Assembly: GCA_001689445.1 (NCBI GenBank)
Contig: LUJN01000003.1
Coordinates: forward strand, 1 to 64,000
Direction: 5' to 3'
Origin: Bacteroidales bacterium M3
GTDB taxonomy: Bacteria > Bacteroidota > Bacteroidia > Bacteroidales > Muribaculaceae
DNA length: 64,000 nt
Numbering within the stretch: position 1 is the first letter of the stretch; the number at the start of each line of letters is the position of its first letter. Made by a program: the position numbers and the translations under genes. Under the pieces are notes generated by a model. It was given only the letters and a program-made list of their open reading frames with translations, made no database searches and was not told the origin of the DNA. Below, piece by piece: positions 1 to 7,643 of this stretch.

Positions 1-94
1 CCTTCTGCCGAAAGAGTCCTGTCCGATTCTCATGATGCCTTATTAAATGTTGGGGATCTCGTATTGGCTAATTATCTTATTATAATATTCTTGT

Positions 95-1774
95 TCATTT
101 GCCGACGCAGAAGCGGGAGAAGATGGTGCCGAGGATTTCGTGGGTGGTTATGGTGCCGGTGATTTCGCCGAGGTGGTGGAGGGTTTCGCGGATGTCTTGG
201 GCGATGAGGTCGCCGGGAAGGTTGGCGTGGAGGGCGTCGATGGCGCGGGTGATGGACTGGGAGGCGCGGAGGAGTGACTGGTAATGACGCTCGTTTGTCA
301 CGAGGATGTCCTCGTTGGAGATGTCGGCTATGCCCGAGGCTTTGAGGATTGCATCATGTAAAGTTGTGATGTCGCCTTGACGGGCGCTTATACGGATTAT
401 GCCGCTGCTATCGGGGGTGATATCGGCCTCCGTATGAGGAGTTGCAGACGTGTTATCCGCATCAGCGACGATATCAGAGGACGGGGTGGAGGATGAGGAG
501 ATAGAGCCGGCATCTGCGGCAATATCGGCTGCCGATGATATCTCGGCACTAGGAATGGCGATGTCGGCTGTTGTAACGTCAGGGATAGACAGAGCGCCGG
601 AGTCGTCAACGGCATCGACAGCCGATGATGCAGTCGTATGAGGCATAGCATCGGCCTTAAAGTTGGTCTCATCGTAGTACGAAGAGGGAAACTCGTCGGC
701 TATGATGGTTGCGACAGTGCGGGCGATGGCATCGGAATCGGGGGCGATGTCGGCCTTGTTGATCAGAGGGATGAGGCGTTGGGCGGGGAGAAGGTGGGGC
801 CGGATGCGTTGCCATGCTCGGCGGCAGTCGTCGTGGGAGGCGGTGCCGTCCACGACCCATATGACGATTGAGGCCTGCGACAGTTTGGCGATAGTACGCT
901 CGATACCCATTGTCTCTATTGAGTCGGAGGTGTCGCGCAGACCGGCGGTGTCGATAAACCGAAACAGTGTGCCGTCGATGTCGATGGTGTCCTCGATGAC
1001 GTCGCGCGTTGTGCCATGGATGTCACTCACGATGGCGCGCTCCTCGCCGAGAAGACGGTTGAGCAACGTTGACTTCCCGGCGTTTGTCGCCCCCACGATT
1101 GCCACAGGGATGCCCTCCTTTATCGCCCTGCCTGCCGAAAATGAGTCGGCGAGGCGTGTTGTCTCGCGCTGTATCGCGGTGACGATATCAAGCAGTCGGG
1201 TGCGGGATGCAAACTCCACGTCCTCCTCCGAGAAGTCGAGTTCAAGTTCAAGGAGGGATGACAGTTCGAGCAATTGCTCACGCAAGGAGGCAAGGCGACC
1301 CGAGAAGTCGCCACGCATCTGGCTCATTGCGACGCGGTGGGCGCTTCGCGATGAGGCCGCGATTACATCGGCAACGGCCTCGGCCTGTGCAAGGTCAAGA
1401 CGACCCGAGGCAAACGCACGCCGGGTGAACTCCCCCGCCTCGGCGACTCTCGCACCTCGCTCGACAAGTAGCATCACAAGCCGACGTTGCACCCACACGG
1501 AGCCGTGAACCGACAGCTCCACCGTGTCCTCGCCGGTAAACGACCGTGGAGCACGGAACACCGTGGCTACCGCCTCGTCGAGCTTGCTGCCATCAGAGTC
1601 GATGATGTCACCAAAGTGGGCTGTATGTGTCTTCACCTCCCCGAGGCGTTTGCCGCCCCACACGGAGTCGGCTATCTTTATGGCGTCAGGGCCGCTGACG
1701 CGGACCACCGCTATGCCACCGACACCTCTTGGGGTCGAGATGGCGCATATCGTATCGTCTGAAAATTGGCTCAT
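95..1774 (-). CDS. mnmE: tRNA modification GTPase MnmE
   Basis: MnmE works with MnmG to install carboxymethylaminomethyl groups on U34 of certain tRNAs. The N-terminal formyl-THF-binding domain (DTICAISTPRGVGGIAVVRVSGP) and a helical domain come first. The G domain follows, with the P-loop GATNAGKST, DTAG, NKAD at about residue 339 and SAR at about 463. The C-terminal FCVGK tail is the family's conserved Cys motif. I chose the start at 1774 (MSQFSDDTI) because it fits the family N-terminus and overlaps the nuclease stop in an ATGA; an in-frame start at 1804 also exists. At 559 residues it is about 100 longer than usual. The extra length is an Ala/Ser/Asp/Thr-rich low-complexity insert between NKAD and SAR. 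Identity is certain; the insert's role is unknown. Confidence 0.96.
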   Translation of the reverse strand: MSQFSDDTICAISTPRGVGGIAVVRVSGPDAIKIADSVWGGKRLGEVKTHTAHFGDIIDSDGSKLDEAVATVFRAPRSFTGEDTVELSVHGSVWVQRRLVMLLVERGARVAEAGEFTRRAFASGRLDLAQAEAVADVIAASSRSAHRVAMSQMRGDFSGRLASLREQLLELSSLLELELDFSEEDVEFASRTRLLDIVTAIQRETTRLADSFSAGRAIKEGIPVAIVGATNAGKSTLLNRLLGEERAIVSDIHGTTRDVIEDTIDIDGTLFRFIDTAGLRDTSDSIETMGIERTIAKLSQASIVIWVVDGTASHDDCRRAWQRIRPHLLPAQRLIPLINKADIAPDSDAIARTVATIIADEFPSSYYDETNFKADAMPHTTASSAVDAVDDSGALSIPDVTTADIAIPSAEISSAADIAADAGSISSSSTPSSDIVADADNTSATPHTEADITPDSSGIIRISARQGDITTLHDAILKASGIADISNEDILVTNERHYQSLLRASQSITRAIDALHANLPGDLIAQDIRETLHHLGEITGTITTHEILGTIFSRFCVGK

Positions 1775-2646
1775 CGCGTTTTGCTCCATTTGTTGAAATT
1801 GCACCGGCTCTCCACCTCGCGCTCTATGTCGTCAGGAAGCGCCGAAAAAAAGTCATGACCAGTCACCGCCTCCACCGAGTCGATAGACACTGCGCATGAC
1901 TGCATTCCCCCCTCGACATACCCGTTGGGCATGATAAATCCTATGCCTGTCGGCGGGTTGGTGTAGGGGGAAAGGATGACCTTAAAGAATCGCAGCGGCA
2001 CTGCCACACGTGAATCGCCGATATACTCCTTGAAGCGGTCGTTGGCCACAGGGCCGCACACTATCACTATGGCCGAGTCGCGGCGTGCCCGCTGGCGGCA
2101 CTTCTCCTCCAGGCGTTTCCACGCACCGGTGTTGAGGCTCTTGGCCTGCGGGCATATGTTGGTGAGGTAGAATGTCTCCTGCATCGCCCGCTTGTCCCAT
2201 TTCATGTCCCCAGCCGGAGCCATATGCCCACGGTCATATCCCGAGTAGCTGTAGTCCCACGTCTCGGCGCACCCGTTGACAGCAGGGTCGTTCTTGAATT
2301 GATTGGAGCGCGGCACGTCGCCCTCGGTCTCGTCGGCGGTCAGTTCCCATGCCACCCAGTTTGGGATATGCAGCCGTGGATTGAACGACACGGTCATACC
2401 TTTATATTCCACAATCTTCTCATCAAGGCCCGGGGCGGTCTTCACCTCCTCCAACCCGCTGACATGGGTCAGCCCCGCGCCGGAATTGTCGCCGGCCATG
2501 AGCTTGCGCCCCGACAAAGCCGCTATAGCCAGAAGCACGAGGCACAGGGCGATGGCGGTCATCCGCGTAGTGCGGTTGCTGCGCCGTGCCGGACGCTTGC
2601 GTGCCGCCGAGCGGCGCGATATCTTTTTCCTATTATTTGTCGCCAT
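1771..2646 (-). CDS. DNA/RNA non-specific endonuclease (NUC1 family), membrane-anchored or secreted
   Basis: A sugar-non-specific nuclease of the Serratia nuclease / NucA family. The signature DRGHMAPAGDMKW holds the catalytic His, and a downstream Asn lies in ETFYLTNICPQ. An N-terminal basic stretch followed by a hydrophobic segment (about residues 27-45) suggests a signal anchor, so the catalytic part should lie outside the cytoplasm. I chose the start at 2646 (MATNNRKK). A longer reading frame to 2694 would place its start upstream of a TAnnTTTG promoter box at 2670-2677. The stop overlaps the mnmE start by four bases, suggesting translational coupling. Role: probably nucleic-acid scavenging (inference). 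Confidence 0.9.
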   Translation of the reverse strand: MATNNRKKISRRSAARKRPARRSNRTTRMTAIALCLVLLAIAALSGRKLMAGDNSGAGLTHVSGLEEVKTAPGLDEKIVEYKGMTVSFNPRLHIPNWVAWELTADETEGDVPRSNQFKNDPAVNGCAETWDYSYSGYDRGHMAPAGDMKWDKRAMQETFYLTNICPQAKSLNTGAWKRLEEKCRQRARRDSAIVIVCGPVANDRFKEYIGDSRVAVPLRFFKVILSPYTNPPTGIGFIMPNGYVEGGMQSCAVSIDSVEAVTGHDFFSALPDDIEREVESRCNFNKWSKTR

Positions 2647-2669
2647 TCGGATATCCAATAAATATACCG

Positions 2670-2677
2670 CAAAAGTA
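2670..2677 (-). promoter_or_regulatory. Promoter -7 box for nuclease-mnmE
   Basis: On the minus strand this reads TACTTTTG, matching the Bacteroidetes -7 consensus TAnnTTTG. It lies 24 bases before the chosen nuclease start. No clear TTTG -33 element is seen. Confidence 0.5.
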
Positions 2678-2790
2678 CACACTTTTCCCCACAATCGGCC
2701 CGAATCGGCTATAAATAGTGATACGCGTTGGAGATGTGGCCACTGTCGTATGGTAAAATGTCATACCCCGAGCAAAAAACAGGCTGCACG

Positions 2791-2822
2791 TTTGGAAAAG
2801 GATGGCAGGTTGTGTAACTTTG
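2791..2822 (+). promoter_or_regulatory. Bacteroidetes sigma-ABfr promoter for pepT
   Basis: TTTG at 2791-2794 and TAACTTTG at 2815-2822 are separated by 20 bases, an exact match to the Bacteroidetes housekeeping promoter. The pepT start lies 40 bases downstream. Confidence 0.85.
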
Positions 2823-2862
2823 CCACTATTAATAAAACATCCCCTTAAAACCTGAAAACGCT

Positions 2863-4083
2863 ATGAACGTTGTCGACCGCTTTTTGCAATATGTGAAATT
2901 TGACACTCAGAGTGACGAACTCACCAATCTCACCCCCTCCACCCCCGGGCAGATGATTTTTGCACGGCATCTTGAGGGAGAACTGAGGGCAATGGGGCTT
3001 GCCGACATCACCCTTGACGATAACGGCTACCTGATGGCGACGCTACCCGGCAACACTGACCGCAAGGTGCCCACTGTAGGGTTTATCGCCCACCTCGATA
3101 CTTCCCCCGACATGAGCGGACACCACGTGTCGCCCCGCATCGTCAACGACTATGACGGCGGCGACATCGTGCTCAACGCCGACAAAGGAATTGTGCTCGC
3201 CCCTTCCGAGTTTCCCGAGCTGCTCCACTACAAGGGGCAGTCGCTCATCGTCACCGACGGCAATACCCTGCTCGGCGCCGACGACAAAGCCGGCATAGCC
3301 GAGATAATCACCGCGGTAGACTACCTGATGCAGCATCCCGAGATAAAGCACGGCGACATACGCATAGCGTTCAATCCCGACGAGGAGATAGGCCAGGGGG
3401 CACATAAGTTTGACGTCGTCCGATTCAATGCCGACTGGGCCTACACGATGGACGGCGGCGAGATTGGCGAACTGGAGTATGAGAACTTCAACGCCGCCGT
3501 GGCACGCGTCACCTTCAACGGCCGCAACGTGCACCCCGGATACGCCAAGCACAAGATGCTCAACTCGATGCGTGTCGCCAACCAGTTTGTCATCATGCTC
3601 CCCCGCTGGGAAACCCCCGAGCACACCGAGGATTACGAGGGATTCTACCACCTGACCTCCATCGAGGGTACGGTCGAGAAAACCGTCCTCACCTATATAA
3701 TCCGCGACCACGACCGCGACCGCTTCGAGCGTCGCAAGAAGGAGCTTGAGCACCTCGCCCGCAAAATCAACAACGAGTTCCCCGGCTGCGCATCCATAGA
3801 GATAAAGGACCAGTACTTCAACATGCGCGAGAAGATAGAGCCGGTGATGTATATCATCGACATCGCCGAGCAGGCCATGCGCAACGCCGACGTGACACCG
3901 AAGGTCGTGCCCATACGTGGCGGGACAGATGGCGCACAGCTCTCTTTCAAGGGACTCCCCTGCCCCAACATCTTTGCGGGTGGCCTCAATTTCCATGGCC
4001 GCTATGAGTTTGTCCCCATCCCCTCGATGGAAAAGGCCACGCAAGTCATCGTGGAGATAGCCCGGCTCGTCGCCGAGCGTTGA
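2863..4083 (+). CDS. pepT: Peptidase T (tripeptide aminopeptidase, M20B)
   Basis: Cytoplasmic zinc aminopeptidase that removes the N-terminal residue of tripeptides. The 406-residue length and collinearity fit PepT throughout. Metal-site motifs are visible: GFIAHLDTSPD, GNTLLGADDKAG, the general-base pair in FNPDEEIGQGA, and YTMDGGEIGELE. The C-terminal PIRGGTDGAQLSFKGLPCPNI is also typical. It is probably monocistronic, because a strong promoter precedes it and a palindromic repeat pair lies between it and miaA. Confidence 0.97.
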   Translation: MNVVDRFLQYVKFDTQSDELTNLTPSTPGQMIFARHLEGELRAMGLADITLDDNGYLMATLPGNTDRKVPTVGFIAHLDTSPDMSGHHVSPRIVNDYDGGDIVLNADKGIVLAPSEFPELLHYKGQSLIVTDGNTLLGADDKAGIAEIITAVDYLMQHPEIKHGDIRIAFNPDEEIGQGAHKFDVVRFNADWAYTMDGGEIGELEYENFNAAVARVTFNGRNVHPGYAKHKMLNSMRVANQFVIMLPRWETPEHTEDYEGFYHLTSIEGTVEKTVLTYIIRDHDRDRFERRKKELEHLARKINNEFPGCASIEIKDQYFNMREKIEPVMYIIDIAEQAMRNADVTPKVVPIRGGTDGAQLSFKGLPCPNIFAGGLNFHGRYEFVPIPSMEKATQVIVEIARLVAER

Positions 4084-4095
4084 TTTTTGCCCAAA

Positions 4096-4171
4096 TGTAG
4101 GGACATGCCTTTGGCATGTCGGATTTGCAACGGTTTAACGTTTGTCCACATGCCAAAGGCATGTCCCTACA
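4096..4171. repeat. REPIN-like inverted pair of palindromic repeats
   Basis: Two copies of a GTAGGGACATGCC...GGCATGTC palindrome lie in opposite orientation, at 4097-4120 and 4147-4170, about 26 bases apart. Each copy folds on itself and the two also pair with each other. The GTAGGG/CCCTAC tips recur at other intergenic sites in this window. The layout resembles REPIN elements, although no RAYT transposase is present here. Confidence 0.8.
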
Positions 4172-4206
4172 CTTGGTCTCCACATAATTGACGCTATGCG
4201 TTTTCC

Positions 4207-4228
4207 ACGCGCCACGGCGCGTCCCTAC
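4207..4228. repeat. REP-like palindrome with CCCTAC end
   Basis: ACGCGCC/GGCGCGT is an inverted repeat around a two-base centre, followed by CCCTAC. It belongs to the same family as the pair at 4096-4171 but has a different stem sequence. It sits just before the chosen miaA start. Confidence 0.7.
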
Positions 4229-4234
4229 AATTCG

Positions 4235-5149
4235 ATGAACGAAGCATACCCACACACGCTTATAGTCGTCACGGGCCCGACAGGCTCGGGCAAGAGCGAC
4301 CTTGCCGTCGCGCTCGCCCGGCGGATTGGCTGCGATGTCATCTCGGCCGACTCGCGGCAGCTGTTCCGCGACATCCCGATAGGCACAGCCGCGCCGACAC
4401 CGGCGCAGCTCGGTGCGGCGCGGCATCACTTTGTCGGCATGCTGTCGCTCGGCGACTACTACAGCGCGGCCCGTTACGAGGCCGATGTCATGGAGTTGTT
4501 GCCACGGCTGTGGGAGCAGTCGGCGGTGCAGGTGATGTGTGGCGGGTCGATGATGTATGTCGATGCCGTCACTCGCGGCATCGACGACCTCCCCGACATT
4601 TCGCCGCAAGTGCGTGCCGACGTGACGGCAATGTACGAGCGCGGGGGCATAGAGCTTGTGCGCAGCGAACTACAGTCGCTCGACCCCGACTATTATGCGA
4701 CTGTCGATCTTGCCAACCACAAGCGCATCGTCCATGCCGTGGAGATATGCCTGCAGGCGGGACGACCCTACTCTTCCCTGCGCACGGGCATGACGAAAGA
4801 GCGACCATTCCGTATCTTCAAGGTGGCTTACGACTATCCACGCGAGATGCTGTTTGACCGCATAAACCGCCGCGTTGACGCCATGATGGAGGCCGGGCTG
4901 CTCGACGAGGCACGACGGGTCTACCCGCTACGTCATCTCAACTCGCTCAACACGGTCGGCTACAAGGAACTGTTCGCCTACTTCGACGGCACGATGCCAC
5001 TTGACACAGCCGTGGCCCGCATAGCCAAAAATACCCGCGTCTACGCCAAGAAGCAGCTCCTGTGGCTCTCCAAAGACACTGCTGTCCACCGTCTATCACC
5101 CTCCGACAGCCTGTATGACACTGTCGATAAGGTATTGGCGCTCATATAA
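4235..5149 (+). CDS. miaA: tRNA dimethylallyltransferase MiaA
   Basis: MiaA transfers a dimethylallyl group to N6 of A37 in tRNAs that read UNN codons. The P-loop GPTGSGKS lies at about residues 12-19, followed by the family motifs SADSRQLFRDIPIGTA and CGGSMMYVDAVTRGIDDLP. I chose the start at 4235 (MNEAYPHTL) because the frame further upstream runs through REP-like palindromes and gives no family sequence. The length, 304 residues, is normal. Confidence 0.95.
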   Translation: MNEAYPHTLIVVTGPTGSGKSDLAVALARRIGCDVISADSRQLFRDIPIGTAAPTPAQLGAARHHFVGMLSLGDYYSAARYEADVMELLPRLWEQSAVQVMCGGSMMYVDAVTRGIDDLPDISPQVRADVTAMYERGGIELVRSELQSLDPDYYATVDLANHKRIVHAVEICLQAGRPYSSLRTGMTKERPFRIFKVAYDYPREMLFDRINRRVDAMMEAGLLDEARRVYPLRHLNSLNTVGYKELFAYFDGTMPLDTAVARIAKNTRVYAKKQLLWLSKDTAVHRLSPSDSLYDTVDKVLALI

Positions 5150-5208
5150 TCATGATTGAAAACGGTTAAAAAAATCCAAGCGGGCTTTTTTATTGGACGG
5201 TTTTATAG

Positions 5209-5216
5209 TATCTTTG
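5209..5216 (+). promoter_or_regulatory. Promoter -7 box for fba
   Basis: TATCTTTG matches TAnnTTTG and lies 50 bases upstream of the fba start. The -33 position (about 5185-5188) is T-rich but is not an exact TTTG. Confidence 0.6.
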
Positions 5217-5265
5217 CGGAAGAATTTGGATTTTACTCAATTATTCACCTAATAACCAAAGCAAA

Positions 5266-6264
5266 ATGGTAAATTACAAAGAATTGGGTCTCGTGAACAC
5301 TCGCGAGATGTTTGCCAAGGCAATCAAGGGCGGATACGCTATCCCCGCTTTCAATTTCAACAACATGGAGCAGCTCCAGGCCATCATAAAGGCCGCTGCC
5401 GAGACCAAGTCTCCGGTTATCCTCCAGGTTTCCAAGGGTGCCCGCAACTATGCCAACCCCACCCTGCTCCGCTACATGGCCCAGGGAGCCGTGGCATATG
5501 CCAAGGAACTCGGCTGGGAGCATCCCCAGATTGTGCTCCACCTCGATCACGGCGACAGCTTCGAGCTGTGCAAGTCGTGTATCGACATGGGCTTCTCTTC
5601 CGTAATGATTGACGGCTCGCACCTCCCCTACGAGGAGAACGTTGCCCTCACAAAGCAGGTCGTTGACTACGCTCACCAGTATGACGTGACCGTAGAAGGC
5701 GAGCTCGGCGTACTTGCCGGCGTTGAGGACGAGGTTTCCAGCGACCACCACACATACACCGACCCCGAGGAGGTAGTTGACTTCGCTACCCGCACAGGCT
5801 GCGACAGCCTTGCCATCTCCATCGGCACATCTCACGGCGCATACAAGTTCACTCCCGAGCAGTGCACCCGCAACGCCGAGGGTCGTCTCGTTCCCCCGCC
5901 ATTGGCATTCGACGTGCTTGACGCAGTTATGGAGAAACTCCCCGGATTCCCCATCGTGCTCCACGGCTCGTCATCGGTTCCCCAGGAAGAGGTTGACACT
6001 ATCAACAAGTACGGCGGCAAGCTCCCTGACGCCATCGGTATCCCCGAAGAGGAACTCCGCAAGGCTGCAAAGAGCGCAGTATGCAAGATCAACATCGACT
6101 CCGACAGCCGTCTCGCCATGACCGCCGCCATCCGCAAGGTCTTCGCCGAGAAGCCCGCTGAGTTTGACCCCCGCAAATACCTCGGTCCGGCTCGCGACAA
6201 CATGGAGAAGCTCTACAAGCACAAGATCGAAGCCGTGCTTGGCAGCGCAGGCAAGGCAGAGTAA
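5266..6264 (+). CDS. fba: Class II fructose-bisphosphate aldolase
   Basis: Zinc-dependent aldolase that splits fructose-1,6-bisphosphate into DHAP and glyceraldehyde-3-phosphate. Visible residues include the catalytic Asp and zinc His in VLHLDHGDS, the acidic loop VEGELGVLAGVEDE, zinc His in SIGTSHGAYK, and zinc His in IVLHGSSSVP. The length (332) is normal for Bacteroidales class II enzymes. It stands alone between its own promoter box and a strong terminator. Confidence 0.97.
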   Translation: MVNYKELGLVNTREMFAKAIKGGYAIPAFNFNNMEQLQAIIKAAAETKSPVILQVSKGARNYANPTLLRYMAQGAVAYAKELGWEHPQIVLHLDHGDSFELCKSCIDMGFSSVMIDGSHLPYEENVALTKQVVDYAHQYDVTVEGELGVLAGVEDEVSSDHHTYTDPEEVVDFATRTGCDSLAISIGTSHGAYKFTPEQCTRNAEGRLVPPPLAFDVLDAVMEKLPGFPIVLHGSSSVPQEEVDTINKYGGKLPDAIGIPEEELRKAAKSAVCKINIDSDSRLAMTAAIRKVFAEKPAEFDPRKYLGPARDNMEKLYKHKIEAVLGSAGKAE

Positions 6265-6296
6265 TCAGCCCTTAAAATATCCCAAATATTGCATAA

Positions 6297-6334
6297 ACGT
6301 CCGTTCCCGCTCGGGAGCGGACGTTTTGTTTTCT
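6297..6334 (+). terminator. Rho-independent terminator of fba
   Basis: ACGTCCG.TCCCG pairs with CGGGA.CGGACGT across a short loop (6297-6324), followed by TTTTGTTTTC. Confidence 0.85.
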
Positions 6335-6355
6335 CGGCGAATATATGTAGCTTTG
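6325..6355 (+). promoter_or_regulatory. Promoter downstream of the fba terminator
   Basis: TTTG at 6325-6328 and TAGCTTTG at 6348-6355 have a 19-base spacing, a full consensus match. A second, weaker pair (TTTG 6416-6419, CACCTTTG 6442-6449) follows. The next convincing gene is the HTH gene at 6698. The stretch 6356-6697 has no ORF with family-like sequence, so it may be a long 5' leader or an unrecognised RNA. Confidence 0.6.
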
Positions 6356-6697
6356 CATTTGAGACGGGGATATCAGAGGATGTCCCCCTTAAATATCTGA
6401 AAGCGTTACTGACATTTGTCTTTCCGGTTTTCCAAACTTCGCACCTTTGCAAAATCACACTTGAGGACAATGGCAATGAGAACGCTACACACTTGTATGT
6501 ACTCCATATCGCAGTCATAATGGTGCGATATGGCATGTCGCATATAGGGCGTGGGCTTCTGCATTGCTTGTTATTCCAAAGAGTGAGGGCAGTGCGAAGG
6601 CCTGGAAACCGATGGAAGTCAAGCAGTCTGTAGATTCCTACGCTTTCTTGTATCATGACGGGTCTTGGGAATCGGCCCTGACACTTGCCCTCGTTTT

Positions 6698-6907
6698 ATG
6701 CACATCGGAAATATTATACGGAAGCGTCTTGAGGAGGACGGCCACACCGTCGCATGGTTTGCCCGTCAGATATGCTGCACACGCACACATGCCTATAAGA
6801 TTTTTGCCAAGGAAAACATCGACACCGAGTTACTGCGCCGCATCTCGCGTGTACTCAATTACGACTTTTTTGCCGACTTATCCTCGTCATTGCACGACAG
6901 GGACTGA
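6698..6907 (+). CDS. Small XRE-like helix-turn-helix protein
   Basis: A 69-residue single-domain DNA-binding protein. The segment HIGNIIRKRLEEDGHTVAWFARQICC has the helix-turn-helix of the Cro/C1 type, followed by RTHAYKIFAKENIDTELLRRISRVLNYDFF, a pattern common in short Bacteroidales XRE regulators. I chose the start at 6698 because upstream in-frame residues do not fit the family. Two cysteines in the recognition region (ICCTRT) are unusual. Its targets are unknown. Confidence 0.75.
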   Translation: MHIGNIIRKRLEEDGHTVAWFARQICCTRTHAYKIFAKENIDTELLRRISRVLNYDFFADLSSSLHDRD

Positions 6908-6986
6908 AGTTTTTGTCGCCAATTCCGATACGGTAGCGTGTCACATGTCGACACAACGTTTTGCACTAATAAATAGAGGTTTGCAA

Positions 6987-6994
6987 TAACTTTG
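6987..6994 (+). promoter_or_regulatory. Promoter -7 box for the lipoprotein gene
   Basis: TAACTTTG matches TAnnTTTG, 29 bases before the start at 7024. A TTTG at 6960-6963 is 23 bases away, slightly longer than the usual spacing. Confidence 0.55.
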
Positions 6995-7023
6995 CATCAT
7001 AATTTTAACCAAACTAAAAAGAA

Positions 7024-7431
7024 ATGGAAAAACTAATCAAGAAATCGTTATTGCTTTTCGTAACTGTGTTGCTCTCTGTGGCCGCTGCCTCATGCAGCAA
7101 AGACAAGGACGATGAACCGGGTACTTCCACTGACACTTCCACCGACCCTCTCGTTGGGACATGGGTAGAAAAGAACTCATCAATGCCGTATACGTTGATA
7201 CTTAACGCTGATCATACGGGAACCATCAGTTTCGACACCTCTTCCCGTGCCCTCCTTACCGATCATTTCAATTGGAGCACTGTAACATCGGACGGGTCAA
7301 CGTATCTGAACACCATTCACACCAGTGGAGATGTGATTTTTGAAAATGTTCAGAATCTCTATGTCCTTGCCGGAAACGAGCTGATAGTGCTCATCAATGG
7401 CTATCAGATTAATTTCACGCGTGCAAGATAA
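7024..7431 (+). CDS. Small lipoprotein, lipocalin-like fold possible
   Basis: A 135-residue lipoprotein. The N-terminus has a lysine pair, a hydrophobic run and the lipobox AAASC (Cys at about 24), followed by an acidic linker KDKDDEPGTSTD. The remainder (LVGTWVEKNSSMPYTLILNADHTGTISFD...FNWS) resembles the lipocalin-like or copper-resistance NlpE-type strands seen in many Bacteroidetes lipoproteins. Function is unknown. It is transcribed alone. Confidence 0.7.
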   Translation: MEKLIKKSLLLFVTVLLSVAAASCSKDKDDEPGTSTDTSTDPLVGTWVEKNSSMPYTLILNADHTGTISFDTSSRALLTDHFNWSTVTSDGSTYLNTIHTSGDVIFENVQNLYVLAGNELIVLINGYQINFTRAR

Positions 7432-7544
7432 ATTCCCATATTCTCAACCCAATTTCGTACAAAACAAACCTTTATCATGCAGAGCTTCCAGCAGGACAAT
7501 ATCAGAGGGTAGTCAGAACTCAATATGACCGCGCAGGGAGCGAT

Positions 7545-7580
7545 AAGCGAGGAAAACCGCCATATTTTCCTCGCTTTTTT
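7545..7580 (+). terminator. Rho-independent terminator
   Basis: AAGCGAGGAAAA at 7545-7556 pairs with TTTTCCTCGCTT at 7565-7576, followed by Ts. It separates the lipoprotein gene from ychF. Confidence 0.85.
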
Positions 7581-7597
7581 AATTGCCCTAAATTTAG

Positions 7598-7605
7598 TAC
7601 CTTTG
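7598..7605 (+). promoter_or_regulatory. Promoter -7 box for ychF
   Basis: TACCTTTG matches TAnnTTTG, 38 bases upstream of the ychF start. The -33 region lies in the T-run of the preceding terminator. Confidence 0.6.
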
Positions 7606-7643
7606 CGGAAGTTTTTTAACCGATAATTCTGAATCAATAGCAT

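Noticed and set aside
1..94. Partial gene at the left edge
   Set aside because: The 94 bases downstream of mnmE are AT-rich and show no family-like frame.
702..1508. A 268-codon plus-strand frame opposite mnmE
   Set aside because: It is antisense to a certain gene, rich in Arg/Ser, and typical of a GC-rich shadow frame.
2647..2694. Upstream start for the secreted nuclease
   Set aside because: It would lie upstream of the TACTTTTG promoter box, and the added residues are not family-like.
3043..4044. A 333-codon minus-strand frame opposite pepT
   Set aside because: Fully antisense to PepT with His/Val/Gly-rich shadow composition and no domain.
6289..6633. A 114-codon frame after fba
   Set aside because: It starts inside the terminator hairpin and has no protein-like features.
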